Assembly (NCBI GenBank): GCA_930367215.1
Contig: OV884056.1
Coordinates: 230,321,127-230,385,126 of the forward strand
Length of the DNA stretch: 64,000 nucleotides
DNA from: Pollenia angustigena
Lineage: Eukaryota; Arthropoda; Insecta; Diptera; Polleniidae
Direction: 5' to 3'
The notes under the pieces were generated by a model, which worked only from the letters and a program-made list of their open reading frames with translations, did not search any database and had not been told where the DNA came from. The position numbers and the translations under genes were made by a program. Below are positions 11,568-23,283 of the stretch, one piece after another (position 1 is the first letter of the stretch; each line of letters begins with the position of its first letter).

Positions 11568-12310
11568 TTACGGATACTTTTTCGAGTTCGGGTAGTGGTT
11601 GATTGCTATCTGGTAGGTAAGAATTATTAGCAAATAATTCGGCAAAACAATTAGCCTTATCAACCGGGTCCGTGAATGATCGGCCGTCCTTTAAAAGAGT
11701 TGGTATTGAAGAACTAGCATTAACCCTTACACTTTTAACGAATGACCAGAAGCTTTTACTACCCCGGGGAGCAGCAAGAACTTCAGCACGAAGACGTTGC
11801 TCGTGAAGAGTTTTTTCCCGTCTAAGTACTTTGGCACACGAAGACCTTGCCATTTTGCGTATCAATTCAGTATCAGCGTTTTTATTTTTACGCCAATTTC
11901 TGAATGCTTCCTCTCTGGATCTGACTGCTGATTTGCACGACTGATTAAACCAAGATTTGGATCGAGGTTTATTCGAAGGTTTTTTAACTGGGATGAAGAT
12001 TTTCATTCCCAGCATTATTACGTTTTCAACCATTTTCGCCATAGCATTGACGTCATTGTCCAGGAAACAGAGTTTCCAATTGAAATGCCGAAAAAAGTTT
12101 ATTTTAAAATGAAGCGATCAAAAAACCTATACTCACAATATTCTGTACGCAAAATTAACTGAAAACTGGGAATTTGCAATTGCTCTGAATCCAAATGTGA
12201 TCTTTGGTAATTTTTCGTCATTAGGCCAATAAAGGGTTTACTGGGCAAGCCTCTTTTACACGATTAGGGTCGTATAAATAAAATTTAGTCGCAAATGACT
12301 GTGACTTCAA
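11568..12310 (-). pseudogene. LINE ORF2, linker and end of endonuclease region
   Basis: The open frame 11527-12042 (its last codons belong to the hAT insert) encodes the linker between endonuclease and reverse transcriptase: SWFNQSC, a basic helical stretch, FWSFVKS and SFTDPVDKANCFAELF. It continues in frame into the reverse transcriptase at 9324. Reading upstream past the methionine, RHFNWKLCFLDNDVNA is still in frame to about 12118. Beyond a stop and frameshifts, YDPNRVKEACPVNP and GLM can be read at about 12230-12290, where the end of the LINE endonuclease (DP-xxxV...GLSDHD type) is expected. The 5-prime half of the endonuclease is not recognisable, so the LINE is 5-prime truncated or eroded. 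Confidence 0.8.
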
Positions 12311-12683
12311 CTTTAAACTCAATGAAATATATTGTTATAAAAGATCCACAGTTATCTGTAGATCCTGAATAGAGCACACTTTCGTTTTGTCTATACTCGG
12401 TACCAGCTGGTTAGACTGACCCTGAATATACTTTTTGACTTGTCTCTTTGCTTAAAATAGTAAATAAAATGTTGCTTAGTTTTACAGAAGTTAAAGTGCC
12501 AAAAAAAACTCGAAATTGTCCACTTTCATATCCTGTACATTAACTTTGTCATAAAATATATAAAAGTTGGAAATTAAAAACTAGTTTTTTAGTTCTACAT
12601 CACTCTGTTTTATGCTTTATGTAAAGGGTATATTTTTAAGCCCGATAAAACAAAATACTTTAAAATAACACAAATAATTAATT
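12311..12683. other. No recognised gene; possibly eroded LINE 5-prime sequence
   Basis: No open frame or repeat stands out. It may be degraded endonuclease sequence but no motif supports this. Confidence 0.3.
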
Positions 12684-13200
12684 TTAACCAAGAAAGTTTT
12701 TTTTTTCAAATGATAAATGAAATTTGCAAATTATTTCGCGCATATGGTCAACACAGCTTATCTTATCGGAGGGCCTTTTGGTCTCTTTTTCAAGAATTGC
12801 TAGCGGCATGTCAGGAATACAATAAACAACGTAGGTCTCAAAGGCTTTTATTTCCGGTTTACCAGCACAAGCCAGTGAATTCACGTAGCCCCACAGAAAA
12901 TAATCAAGACGTGTTAAAGCACACAACCCTGGAAACCAATTGACAGTTCTTTATCTCGAAATCTTTATCGAAACTAATCACCAATTTTTTTTTTTCAACA
13001 AGTTGATTGTTGTGGTCGCCGTTTTGCACGTAGCGTCACTTTGTTGAAAGCATAGTTTACTATATTCAAGCCTTAGCTTAGGAGATAAAGTGCAATGATG
13101 CCACCAGCGTCTAAACTGCAGCAAACGGTGAATTTTTCTGGACTAAATGGAGTCTTTAGGGTCTGTTGTGGATAAGTCTCACATCATATGCAGCAATTTA
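12684..13200 (-). pseudogene. Mariner-family transposase remnant (minus strand)
   Basis: Reading the minus strand from about 13170 gives PFSPEKFTVCCSLDAGGII, then CFQQSDATCKTATTTINLL, VNWFPGLCALTRLDYFLWGY and a C-terminal helical tail. These align with the usual order PLHPxKVTVWC..AGGIIG, WFQQDGATCHTA, VNWPPRSCDLTPLDYFLWGY of the insect mariner-like group with DUF4817-type N-termini. QQDG is changed to QQSD, so the second catalytic aspartate is out of place, and frames break several times. Only the last part is an open frame (12684-12926). Confidence 0.8.
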
Positions 13201-13790
13201 GATTATTAACAAGCCCATTAAGTCAAACATGAGCCTCATTGCAGAAGTCAATCAATGACTGATATTCAGTGCAAATTGGGATAATTTGTTAGAACTGTCA
13301 AAGCGTTATTCTATTCATGATAATGTCTTAAAGCATACTCATCGTTTGATAGATAACCTTAAAGTAAGACCTATTGGACTTAAAAAAGCACCCTTTATTT
13401 GGAATATCAAGGAACTACTATGACGCATTTTTGAAACTTTATAACAGAATTAAAAAAGGTACCAATTCTAAATTGTCTTTTAATAAATGCAAGTTATACC
13501 TAAAATGTAAAATTTATGTGTTCCATTTAAACTTTTTTCTTCTTTATCGAATTAAAGTGTTCCCTTAGAATTGTTCTCAGAATTTTTTTACCAACGGAAG
13601 CAAAAATAAAAAAAGTCATAAATGCGTTCATCTTTTGACTTACTGGCCTCCGAAATTCAATTAACCATGTTGTTAAAAAGCTTTTAAGCAAACTGGTACA
13701 ACACGATAATTGGAAATTATTACTATCGTACTTAGAGACTTGTTTCTTCCTACATTGGCACTCCTTCATCTTACACTTATGGTTTTTTGT
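13201..13790. other. No recognised gene
   Basis: AT-rich with short frames only; the frame at 13374-13568 is low-complexity lysine/phenylalanine. Confidence 0.4.
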
Positions 13791-13795
13791 TTTCA

Positions 13796-13847
13796 TCAGC
13801 AGCAGCAGCAGCGTCATCATCGTCGTCACCATCATCAGTGTAGACAA
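13796..13847. repeat. CAG/CAT trinucleotide-rich microsatellite
   Basis: GCAGCAGCAGCAGCGTCATC followed by CATCGTCGTCACCATCATC-type triplets. It accounts for the Met/Leu and His/Gln-rich open frames on both strands (13527-13955, 13710-13934), which I do not call as genes. Confidence 0.75.
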
Positions 13848-13955
13848 CATCATTGTATAAACACTGGCGACGGAAATATTGAAGCATTTTGCATTTTGCA
13901 CGTAAACGAGTACACAATTTTTGGAATTAGGTAACAACCAAAACTCAAGTGTCAT

Positions 13956-14549
13956 CTACTTAAATAAAAAAATTTATAAAGAACGGAAATAAAATGAACA
14001 ATTTTTTTTTAAGTGCACAGGGGAAGGAATCCCCAAGTAGGTAAATTTATAAAGTTATTTTCGAGTTAAAAATAAAAATTTTTCTGTTTTTAAGTAACAT
14101 TAAATATTTCCAAACCATATTTTTAAAAGGAATACCTTGTTTTATTAGATTTTTTTAACTAACTTTTACTTTAAAGTTGTGTTAGTTCGTATTGCTAACA
14201 GGGTTGGGTGTAATACATGCTTTGATGTGTTAAAAATATAATAAATTAAATACTTTATTTTAAATAAATATAATATTCAGTTGCGTTACATCCCCAGGGC
14301 AAAACTAGTGTTTTTGAGCCCAATAGAACTTACGAAAGCGTTATACGGCGCTTTATTTTACCAATTATGCTTAGTATACTCACACAAATCATAGTGAATA
14401 GATTAAGGCTAATGGTGGTTTTTTCAGCTGCATAAGAACTTTCGATATCAATAACTATTTCTTGGCAGCTGAGAATGTCAAATTGTGTTGACTTTTGTGA
14501 TTATCATCGTTGAACGCCAGATCAACGCTGCCAAATTGTAAAAATTTAC
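13956..14549. other. No gene; hAT-type end motif at 14203
   Basis: Only one signal was seen: CAGGGTTGGGTGTAATAC at about 14203, a sequence typical of hAT termini. No partner end with matching flanks was found. Confidence 0.3.
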
Positions 14550-14745
14550 TTTAAAAAAAAAGATGTTCGCGAAGATCATAGAGAACTTTGTCCATTTCAC
14601 GAAGCGCAATTCTGGTGAAATGGATTCGTCAAAAAGCAAAATCGATGTATTTGGATTGAAGACAATCCTCAAGCCATTAACGAATCACAATTACATCCAT
14701 TAAAATTGACTGTTTGGTGCCGTTTGCACGCTCAATCGAAATGAT
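14550..14745 (+). pseudogene. Mariner-family transposase fragment (plus strand)
   Basis: The plus strand reads a degraded HEAQFW block, a stop, NGFVKKQNRCIWIEDNPQAI, then ESQLHPLKLTVWC. This corresponds to DEAHFWLNGFVNKQNCRIWxxENPxxxxExPLHPxKVTVWC around the first catalytic aspartate of mariner-like transposases; the aspartate itself is replaced by His. It is in the opposite orientation to the remnant at 12684-13200 and covers an overlapping part of the protein only at the TVWC block. Confidence 0.7.
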
Positions 14746-14846
14746 CAAGGAGCTGCGAGCACTATCGTGCCATGCAGACTTAATTTTTGTTTCCAAAATC
14801 GTATCAGTTAAACATCACCGGCATTTGGCTCCAATAAGACGGCGCA

Positions 14847-15928
14847 CACGCAGAGAAAAAAATATGTTTGGGCATGATTACGGCAACAATACTATATTTA
14901 TTGTAACAATATATTGTTGTCGTACACAAATAATTGTTATTTTTATTTAATATCAACAACATTATAGTTACTGTAAACATATCAATGTTTATCGCAATTA
15001 TAAGTTTGAGTATTGTTGACCGAAAAATAACGATTTTTCTAACAACTAAATTATGCTAACTTTCAAAACATATTATATTACTCGCAACCATATCATGATA
15101 TTTAATAGCCATAACATGATAACTTTCTAAACATTTATCATATTTATGTTTAAGATGCATTCAAACTATTTTTACTCTAACAACAATATGTAGGCGGCAT
15201 TTGTAAAATAATTTTAAATCAGTTGTGTCGTTTTTTTATATGTGAGCGGTTAAACAGTTTAAAGATAAATTCCCATAAGAAGTTATAAGTTTAAAAAAAT
15301 AAAAAAAATAAAAATTACAATATAAGCGGAGTTCAGTATTTATGATGTAATAGTGCAAATGCAAAATATCGTAGCAAAATCCAACAACAAAACAGACAGA
15401 GATTTTGTGTTATTTTATAAAAGTTTGCATGCCTAATTTTGAACTCCGCTATTTCATCTCCGTTGAGAAAAATTGTAAAAAGCCACAAAATAAAAAATCG
15501 TTGCAAATTAATTTTAATTTATTTTGTGTTGTTATGACAGTTATGAAAGGTGCTGTATCATAATATGATTGCTTCTTAATTTATTATGATTTACATGACG
15601 ATAATATGACTACTTCTTAGTTTATTATGAAAAACATGACAATAACATGATTAATTTCTTAGCTTATTATGATTAACATGATAATAATATGATTGCTTCT
15701 TAACTTATTATAATTAACATGACAATAATATGATAAGTTCTTAACTTATTATGATTAACAGAATAATAATATGATTAAGGGAAAAATATTATGATGTAAT
15801 ATTACGAATATATTTAGCCATAATATGATTCAATAATAACCTTAATATGGTGACTACTATCATGAATTTGATCATAATATGTTGCTCTTAGAATATGTTT
15901 ACCACAACCATGTTTTTTCTTTGCGTGC
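14847..15928. mobile_element. TIR element with internal minisatellite, copy 1
   Basis: The left end CACGCAGAGAAAAAAATATG and the right end (reverse strand) CACGCAAAGAAAAAACATGG form imperfect terminal inverted repeats. The same two end types recur in opposite order at 23284-24041, so this is a mobile family rather than a chance palindrome. No protein is encoded; a 41-bp tandem array lies near the right end. It is probably a non-autonomous DNA transposon; flanking duplications are unclear. Confidence 0.75.
15558..15778. repeat. 41-bp minisatellite, about 5.3 units
   Basis: Units share ATAATATGATTGCTTCTTAA, then TTATTATGATTAACATGAC with a strict 41-bp period. Related units occur, reverse-complemented and fewer, at about 23455-23580 in the second copy of the host element. 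Confidence 0.85.
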
Positions 15929-16485
15929 AACTTGTCACACACATTTATTTCCATAAGTGGTCCTGTGCACTAGCCCCCTCATTCGTGCGATTTTAAACCT
16001 CTAGGTTATTTTGTAAAGGGCTTTATTAACTCATTGCCTTATGCCGACAAACAAGCACCTCTTGAAGCAATTTTAAGGTCTATAATTTTGGAAATAAATA
16101 AAATGAGAAATAATTATACCTGTTGCCCTGAATGTTATATAAAGATGTGACAATTTGTTTCAATGACACTTCGAATTCCTTTTAATATTCCAGTTCGATA
16201 CCTGAGAAACTATTGTTCTTACTCAACATAACAAATAGTTTGCTTTGTTTGCGTTTATGTTTCAAAAGCTGTAGTAAATAATCATTCAAAGATTTTCATA
16301 ATACTTTTGATTCCCGTTCAGAGAAAAAAACTAAAACATACAATTTTTATCGTTTCACAAATCAAAATCAAAATCTTATATTAAAACTTATAGATGAAAA
16401 ACATGGAAAAGAACACAGAAAGAAAAACCCTCGGTATAAATCAATCATACTAAAATCATCCTTCTAATTTTACTTTTTGCTTATA
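15929..16485. other. No recognised gene
   Basis: AT-rich sequence without a meaningful open frame or repeat match inside the window. Confidence 0.4.
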
Positions 16486-16489
16486 TCAA

Positions 16490-16745
16490 ATAAGAATTCG
16501 ATAATGAATAAACTCTAAAACTATTGAATCAAGCGCATTTCTTAGTTTTACTTAAATCAATGTCATTTTCGGATTATGTCAAGTACGAAATCGGGATGGA
16601 ATATGGATAATTTAAGTATTTTGCAATTGAAAATCCGTAATTGAATTAATCTATCTGTAGTTGATTCAAAAAAATCCGTACTCACCGTACTATTAATTCC
16701 GCTTCGGATTGACTTAATGGATTGATTTTTCTTTTGAATATAGTA
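16490..16745 (+). repeat. Diverged copy of repeat found at 61600-61845 and 62440-62690
   Basis: Shared ordered blocks include TTGAATCAAGCGCATTT, CTTAGTTTTACTTAAATCAA, TTTTCGGATTAT, ATATGGATAATTTAAGTATT and GGATTGATTTTTCTTTTGA. The two distal copies are almost identical to one another; this one is clearly older. Confidence 0.8.
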
Positions 16746-16779
16746 CTTATATGTCTATTAAAATTGTAATAGTATATAG

Positions 16780-16890
16780 AAAAATGAATTCTCGAAACAG
16801 TAATTTCACCCACTCTTATAACTTTTTTAACCACCTGTGCAACTGCGTTCTAAATGACGCCATTTTGTGGAGAAAAATAAATGTACCTGT
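16780..16890 (+). mobile_element. Left part of decayed transposon (43917-45830 family)
   Basis: GGAGAAAAATAAATGTACCT and its surroundings match 44627-44670 (GGAGCAAAATAAATGTACCT). The match stops exactly at CTGT (16887-16890), where another element was inserted, and resumes at 17961. Confidence 0.65.
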
Positions 16891-17960
16891 AGTGCGATTC
16901 TCTATTCAATTTTAACACAATTTAAATTGTTTAAAATATTTAACAGCAAAGTTAACGTAAATTTTATTCAGTAACGTTTTAGCAATAACGTTTACTGCTA
17001 AGTTCTATCTTAACGTCAGGTATTTAAGTTATCTTAACGGCAAAATATTTTTCATTGTTTATTTTTAAATTCGTAGCTATTTAAAAAAAAAAACAAACAA
17101 ATAAAAATTTTGGCAAATAAAAGCCACATTAATATTTTTAAAATTCAAGTTATTTACATACATTTTGCAAAAATAATATTAGAAAAATTTTTTTTGGGAA
17201 TTTACAAAAAACCATTAAAAATATTACATTTTAGATGCAGTTTATGGAAATGCCTAATAGTGTTTTCTTTTCTACACAAAAAATAAGTGGTAGACTTTCC
17301 AATCATGCCGCTGTTAGCTAATTTTTGCGAATTTCCACTAACTTAGCAATTTTTACCGAATTTTTGCCATTCCTTTTAGTTTTAGTGACTTCAAATCAAT
17401 TTTATGGTTTGTTCGAAATATTAAAATATTTCGCGAATTTTCGCTATTTTTGCAAAAAAAAATTATATATTCCGACAATTTGTTTTTTAAGCGATTTCAA
17501 ATAAATTTTACGATTTTTTCCAAGTTTGCAATTTTTCGAGAATTTTAGCCATGTTAGCGATATAAGCAACTTTTTCCTGTGGTTCTTTAGAGCTTTAACG
17601 ATTATTAATAAATTTTTGCGAATTTCCGCTAATTAAACAATTTTTACCGAATTTTTGCAATTCCTTATAATTTTAGCGACTTTTAATTAATTTTATGACT
17701 TGTTAAAAATTTTCGCTATTTTTGCAAATTTTCGTTAGTTTCGAAAGTACTTTAAGTCGTTCCTTACGAGAAGTAGTTTGCACTCGATGGCAGTGTTCGT
17801 TAAATATACTAATTAATTAACAAAGATGCCACTTGATTGAAATTTTTAGCTATGTTGTTAAAATTGAGTTACTGAGTTGCTGTATTGTAACCGTAAGCAA
17901 TAAACTTTGCCGGTAAAATTAACGTTAACGTTAGTTGTTAAATGTTAGAGAATTACACTA
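16891..17960. mobile_element. 1,070-bp TIR element inserted in a transposon copy
   Basis: Ends are AGTGCGATTCTCTA and, on the reverse strand, AGTGTAATTCTCTA, followed by a shared TTTAACA/GTTAACGT region. CTGT flanks both sides (16887-16890 and 17961-17964), and the paralogous sequence at 44.6 kb has a single CTGT with the two flanks continuous, so it is an empty site. Inside are two copies of a roughly 291-bp repeat (about 17315 and 17606). No protein is encoded. Superfamily unknown. Confidence 0.8.
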
Positions 17961-18620
17961 CTGTTCAAAATAACTTTAAAAATTATTAAAGACAAATTTA
18001 TATTAAAAACAATTTTTAATTTTTTACTATTTATTGTTGTTTATTTTACAAAATTGTTGTCAAACCCCTTTTGAAGCTTCTAGAGTAAAATGGATAAAGT
18101 CATACAAGATTACAGTATAGTACAAATAGTACAGGAATGTAATGTACGAATAAATTAATTATTTTCAGAAAAATTAAATACTTAAAAATACATAAAAGCT
18201 TAAAAATTAATGTTTGGTGGAAATTAGCAAAAAAAAAACAACATTTTTGACAGAGTCATTCCGGGAGTTGGTATTGGAGGGATACCTACCCCTCCCTACC
18301 CATTACATTTTTATGGTATTTAGGTGTAAGAATTCCATTTCTTTCAACATTTACATTATTTTTGCAAATAGATCTTCTGGGTCTAATTTTAGGGTTCTTT
18401 CGCAAACGTTAAAAGTTGCAGTTGCTAAACAAAAGTATGGGAAAACTTAAATTTAATTTTTCAGAGGACTAGGCGAAACTTTTTCCCTCCCCCTTAGTCC
18501 AATTATATTTCTTTTTGAACTTTATATGCTTATTACAATTTCACATATTTCTGCCAAGTTTCATTGTTCTAGGAGTACTCAATAACTTTTAAGAGCAATA
18601 TAAACTATAAACAAAGTTAA
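17961..18620 (+). mobile_element. Right part of decayed transposon (43917-45830 family)
   Basis: From about 17961 to 18615 the order of blocks matches 44660-45785: AGAGTAAAATGG, TTAAAAATTAATG, GGAGGGATACCTCCCC-type block, CAAACAAAAGTATGGGAAAA, ACATATTTCTGCCAAGTTTC and CTCAATAACTTTTAAGAGC. The coding segment present at 44.78-45.15 kb is deleted here except for its first bases, and the right TIR is missing. The open frame 18214-18450 lies in this non-coding part. Confidence 0.75.
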
Positions 18621-20454
18621 AACGAATTTTCGAAGTTCCTGGGCTTGAAAGTATTGAATTTCTTGAAAACCCGTTTTACATAAATTTCATGAACTTTTGG
18701 TCTTAGAAGACCCCTAGGAAAATTCGATGCAAAAAATATTCGTGGAACATTTTAAACCTCTAAAGTGCCGTTTTAGAATACTTTTGTTGGGAAGTTAAAA
18801 AAAGGACAATAATTACCCCTTAAAATGAGTGTTAGAGGGTTCATATATCCTAAGAAAAGAATCGCCATACGATTTAACTGAAGACATCTGAAATTATTTT
18901 TTAACTCAGAAGTACATTTAGTATATTTTTTTTTTTTGACTTATACCAAACGCCTTTTCAAAAAATTCAAAAACTTTAGGGGCCCATATTTCGGGAACCC
19001 AAGCTAACTTTTCATAACCCTTTGGCAGATTTGCGTTGCAAGTATTGAGGCTGGTTTTTTTTTTTTTTTTTTTTTTTTGTTGCACAGTGTATTGATCGTA
19101 GTCGAATTTGTTTGAGATTTCTGTAAAGATTTTCTAATGAGGCTTTCAGAAAGCACATCAGGGATCTAATGCGACTCTTGTAGGAATTCCCTTACAGCTT
19201 GTGAAATGCTTACACATATAACTGAGCCACCTAAACAAGAGCATCAAGCTTCTTTGTCATACAATTTATACGAAACTAACTTTTAGATCAGGAATTCAAC
19301 AACAATCCGGTTGAAAATCTTATTTGGTAGATCCTTACGTCGGCTTGTTTAAATAAAATTGTATTCACGGTGAATTTTCATGTTTTAAAAACGCTCCTAT
19401 TTATGTAGCTCAGTAATTGATATATGACTCATAAGGAGATCCGCAAAAGGTTCATTCCAAGATTAAAAGACAAGCGTGCCAGAAAATGTATAAAAAACTA
19501 ATAAATAAAAAACTTAGATGTTTTTATTATTGTTTCTCATCAGATAATCATCCGAAGATTCTTTGAGGATTAAGACAATCGTCTAGCAAACATCCGATGC
19601 TATCTGGGCAATATCTTAGACATACATACATATGTACAATACATGTACATATTGTTTATATTTTGCTCCGCGTTTACATTGGTCAAACAAATATTTTTTA
19701 AATACATTATATGAAAATCGCTCATTTTTTTAGTGATTTTCATATTAATTTACAGCTTCTATCACTGTTCGTATTCTAAAAGCCACATGTTAATTATTCT
19801 GTTTTACTTCAGACACTAGAACAAGACGACATTGAAAAATGAAATTGCATTGAATTGAGCCAAAGATTGTTTTTGTTGGTATATTAAGGGTTAAGCTGTA
19901 CACCTTGGGAAATCCGTTGGATGATGGGGAAAGCTGCATGTATGTATGTGTTTGTATAAAATTAAATAATTTGTAAACTTTACATAAAAATATTAATAAA
20001 TAAATATAATAACAAAAAAATGGAGTTAATTGGAATTATTTTAAGTATCTATCTAATAAATCGGGAAAATGGTTTATGCAACTGGTTAAAAAAATATATT
20101 GATAAAGACAATCGAATCTTTTGTTATGAACATCATTTATGTGTTTAATCATATTTTTGATTTCTAATAATCATACTTACAACTAACAATATCTGTGGTT
20201 ATAACTGCTAGTGTACTAAAATTTAAATGTTGCTATCAAAAATATTATGCTAAACAACGAAATTTTCAGTTATTGTAACCGAATTGTGTGATAGTACATG
20301 CAACCGACGAAATTCAATTGGCGCCAAATTCGGTGCTGATCACGAATCTGTTTTCTCTGTGTAGTGAATTTTTCTATCACGTTGATTTTGGCCAAAGAAC
20401 TTAGTGTTTAAGACAAGTGTTTTTTTATTCATTAATTGTAAATATATTTTGTGG
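18621..20454. other. No gene; poly-T tract at 19055-19078
   Basis: A run of 24 T at 19055-19078 could be the poly(A) tail of a minus-strand retroposon extending to the right, but the adjoining 400 bp show no retroelement motif. The rest is AT-rich and unassigned. Confidence 0.35.
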
Positions 20455-20632
20455 AAATGTATTTTAAGACCATAAGACATAAGACATTTGACAAAATACA
20501 AAATACTTGAGTGACAGGTATTTAAAAAAGAAAATACATTTTGGGAAATATATTTGGTATTTCAAATACAAATTCAAAATACGTATTTGCATTTCAAATA
20601 CAAGTACTTCAAATTCTGCTTCCCAACCCTGA
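20455..20632. mobile_element. Right end of a hAT-type MITE
   Basis: The segment ends in CTTCCCAACCCTG, the reverse of the hAT-type end CAGGGTTGGGAAG, and its interior is made of CAAATAC/GTATTTG inverted blocks. No left end with matching 8-bp flank was found. Confidence 0.45.
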
Positions 20633-21029
20633 TTACACCCACTATTGTTTTTTTATTTCCTTAACTGAAATTAAAACCACTTTTTTCTGCTAAAGTTAAC
20701 TGGATTCGTCCGTTCTGTTCTTTTCTATTTTATTTAGTTTCAGTTTTTAGAAAATGGCCACAAATTTAATTAAAGTAAATGAGAATTAAAATTTTTATCG
20801 TGTGAAAACCTTCTGACTTTGGATTTATAGTTAGTGTAAATGTTATTTTTCTGCATGGCACACTTAAAAATTTACAACTATTTTTTAACTTGTCATTAGT
20901 TATTAGATAAATTTTAAATAATGGAAAAGTTTTTACATCAATTGTTTATTACTGTTACCCATTTCATAATTTTTAATAATGATTTTATCAGAAGACTTTT
21001 ATACACTTCACCGAAGGCAAAAGGGTAAT

Positions 21030-21260
21030 TATAAGTTTTTCAATCCGTTTGTTATTTCAACAATATTGTTCTTAGACCCTATAAAGTATATATAAGCTGG
21101 GTCCATTGAGGACCGAAATTGATTTAACGATGGCTGTATGAACGTTTGTCGTGTGTTTATTGAAATGGGCTTTCCGAAGATCCCATATATGATAGGAACT
21201 TGGTTGATATATATTTATATCACATATAGTCCGGAATTGTTTGCTATTAAATCAGTTCAA
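21030..21260 (+). repeat. Dispersed fly repeat, second copy of 5855-6025
   Basis: Contains TCAATCCGTTTGTTATTTC, ACAATATTG, GACCCTATAAAGTATATATA and CTGGGTCC in the same order as at 5870-5955. Confidence 0.6.
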
Positions 21261-22445
21261 ATGGCTGACATATGAGCAAAACACCACGACTACCTCTAAT
21301 TTTACCCAAAAATCCCTTATTTTGTTTTTTTTTTTTAGGTTAGTATACTAATGCCTAATTTTTGGGACATTAAAACACATTTATGTTTAAAATCGTTTTA
21401 AATACAAAATTAATTTCTTCACTAAACACTTAAATGTAACTTAATTCACCGACGTGGTACATTTAAGTTCATTTTAAGTTTCCATTGGAAAAACTTAGCA
21501 AGGTGGTCTCAATATTAAACCAATGCAACAATAACAGGAAAAGCAATAGCAAAAAACTGTTTTTGGAGGCCACTTTGTAAATAAATACACTTTTTTATGA
21601 TATTTTTTGTATTTAGTAGTGCTACCATACTTTTATCTTAATTTAATAAGACTTTTGAAATAAAACTCAATCTGTATTTAAATACGATTTAAGTTTATAT
21701 GAATATTAAGTTAATACAGATTTAAATACTATCCTATCCATCTGTACGTTATCCTAAGCTGTTTGGGATTGAAATCCAACAAAATCGATTCCGTTGGATG
21801 AGAGTAACAAGTCCAAATATATAACCACTTCCCTAAAAAAATTTAGTATTTTGTTACAAAAAATAACATAACTTAAAAGAAGACACACAAAACATTAATG
21901 CCAGTTACTGTGTTGCAATAACTAAAAACAATAAACCTGTGGTATAATTTTTAAGTTTGTGTTTAATTTAATTTTTCATGTTTAATGTTTTTTATGTTTG
22001 TCTACAACAAATTATTGTTCAATGTAATAAAAAATTAATTTCTCTTATTGCAAGACATAATTAATTGTTGAAAAATGTTTTTTGTAATTATATTGTTAAA
22101 TATATTTTATTTAATTTAAACAGACGAATCCCTTGATAAATTGAACATAACATTCACGAAACGTTGGGAAAATATGGATTAAATGCATTTTTAATTACAT
22201 ACAGAACTTGAACATATATGGTAGTTTAATGAACGGATATATATACGATTAAGTAGAGTATCGTTGTATCCCAATAAAAAATTTTATAATTTTGCGAAGC
22301 ACTAATGGTACATTTAAAAGAATAAGCGCACAATTATGCGCTACGCCATAAGACATGCTGAAATCCAGTAAAGTAAGTTAAAGAACTCTTAACAACTTTT
22401 ATAAAAAATAAAAATAAATAAAATTTCAAGTGCTTCGGCATTCCA
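21261..22445. other. No recognised gene
   Basis: AT-rich; no open frame above the background and no repeat match found. Confidence 0.4.
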
Positions 22446-22450
22446 TTACT

Positions 22451-22676
22451 ACGAAGCAGGTTTGTAAGGGAGAATACTAAAAAATAACTGTATCAAAACA
22501 TTCAGTGTGTAAAGCTGATCGTTACATCCAACAATTTTTATATGCGCTGAATAATGCGCTTTATGTGCCAAAAATGTATTGCTTCAAAGTGGGAACTCGC
22601 CATATAAAATTCATGCCTTCTGTATGCGCAATGGTAAGCGAAGCGTTTATGTTTCTCCCTTACAAACCTGCTTCGT
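22451..22676. mobile_element. 226-bp element with perfect 24-bp inverted repeats
   Basis: The left end begins ACGAAGCAGGTTTGTAAGGG and the right end is its exact reverse complement through 24 bp. The open frame 22505-22852 runs through it and has no recognisable motif. MITE or hairpin; flanking duplication not clear. Confidence 0.65.
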
Positions 22677-22689
22677 TGGAAGCTCCTTT

Positions 22690-23280
22690 TTTTACTGGGA
22701 TATTACTAAAAATCATATTTTTAAATTTCGTGAAGATCGATCCAAAATTTAGTAGGCCCCATATAAAGCCTACTCTTCGAAACCAATTTAGTAGGCAGAA
22801 AAGCGTAAGAAAAAATTTTCTGCAATCAAATTTGGTAGCCATAGATTTTTAGGACTAGAAATCACTTTGTTAAATTTCGTGAAGATTGGTTTATAATTTT
22901 CCATTGGCCCCATATAACACATACACTCGGAAAACCGTGTAGTTCGCCTAAAACCGTAACAAAGCATACTCTCAGAAAACATTTTCGTACGCCTAGAACC
23001 GCAACGAATAATGTTTTTGTAGCAAAATTTGTTCTTTCGTAGTTTCATATGGCTTCAAATCACAGTAGAAAAGGTCGTGAAAATCGCTTCATTTTTTACC
23101 TCATATTTTGGGAAATTATATAAATACGCCTAAAACTGTATCTGATATAGATGTTGTGGTAAAATTTGGCCCAATTCAGCTTCATACGGCCAAAAATAAT
23201 AGCATGCAATTTTGTAATAATCGATATTTAATTGACCTTAGGTCTCATATTAAGCTGTCTTCTGAAAACCATTTAAAAAC
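22690..23280. repeat. Diverged tandem repeats of about 140 bp
   Basis: AAATTTCGTGAAGATNG and GGCCCCATATAA recur at about 22728, 22871 and, weaker, 23066 and 23160, separated by segments with CGCCTAAAACCGTAAC. Open frames in the region are by-products. Related blocks occur near 24130-24200. Confidence 0.55.
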
Positions 23281-23283
23281 CAT

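Noticed and set aside
13527..13955. 142-codon minus-strand frame
   Set aside because: Mostly explained by a CAG/CAT microsatellite; low complexity and no motif.
15558..15778. CRISPR-like array
   Set aside because: The 41-bp units are contiguous with no unique spacers, and the context is a eukaryotic transposon.
19055..19460. LINE or SINE 3-prime end on the minus strand
   Set aside because: Only the poly-T tract supports it; translated flank shows no retroelement motif.
14203..20632. Pairing of CAGGGTTGGG at 14203 with its reverse at 20632 as one 6.4-kb hAT element
   Set aside because: 8-bp flanks do not match and sequence inside the two ends is unrelated.
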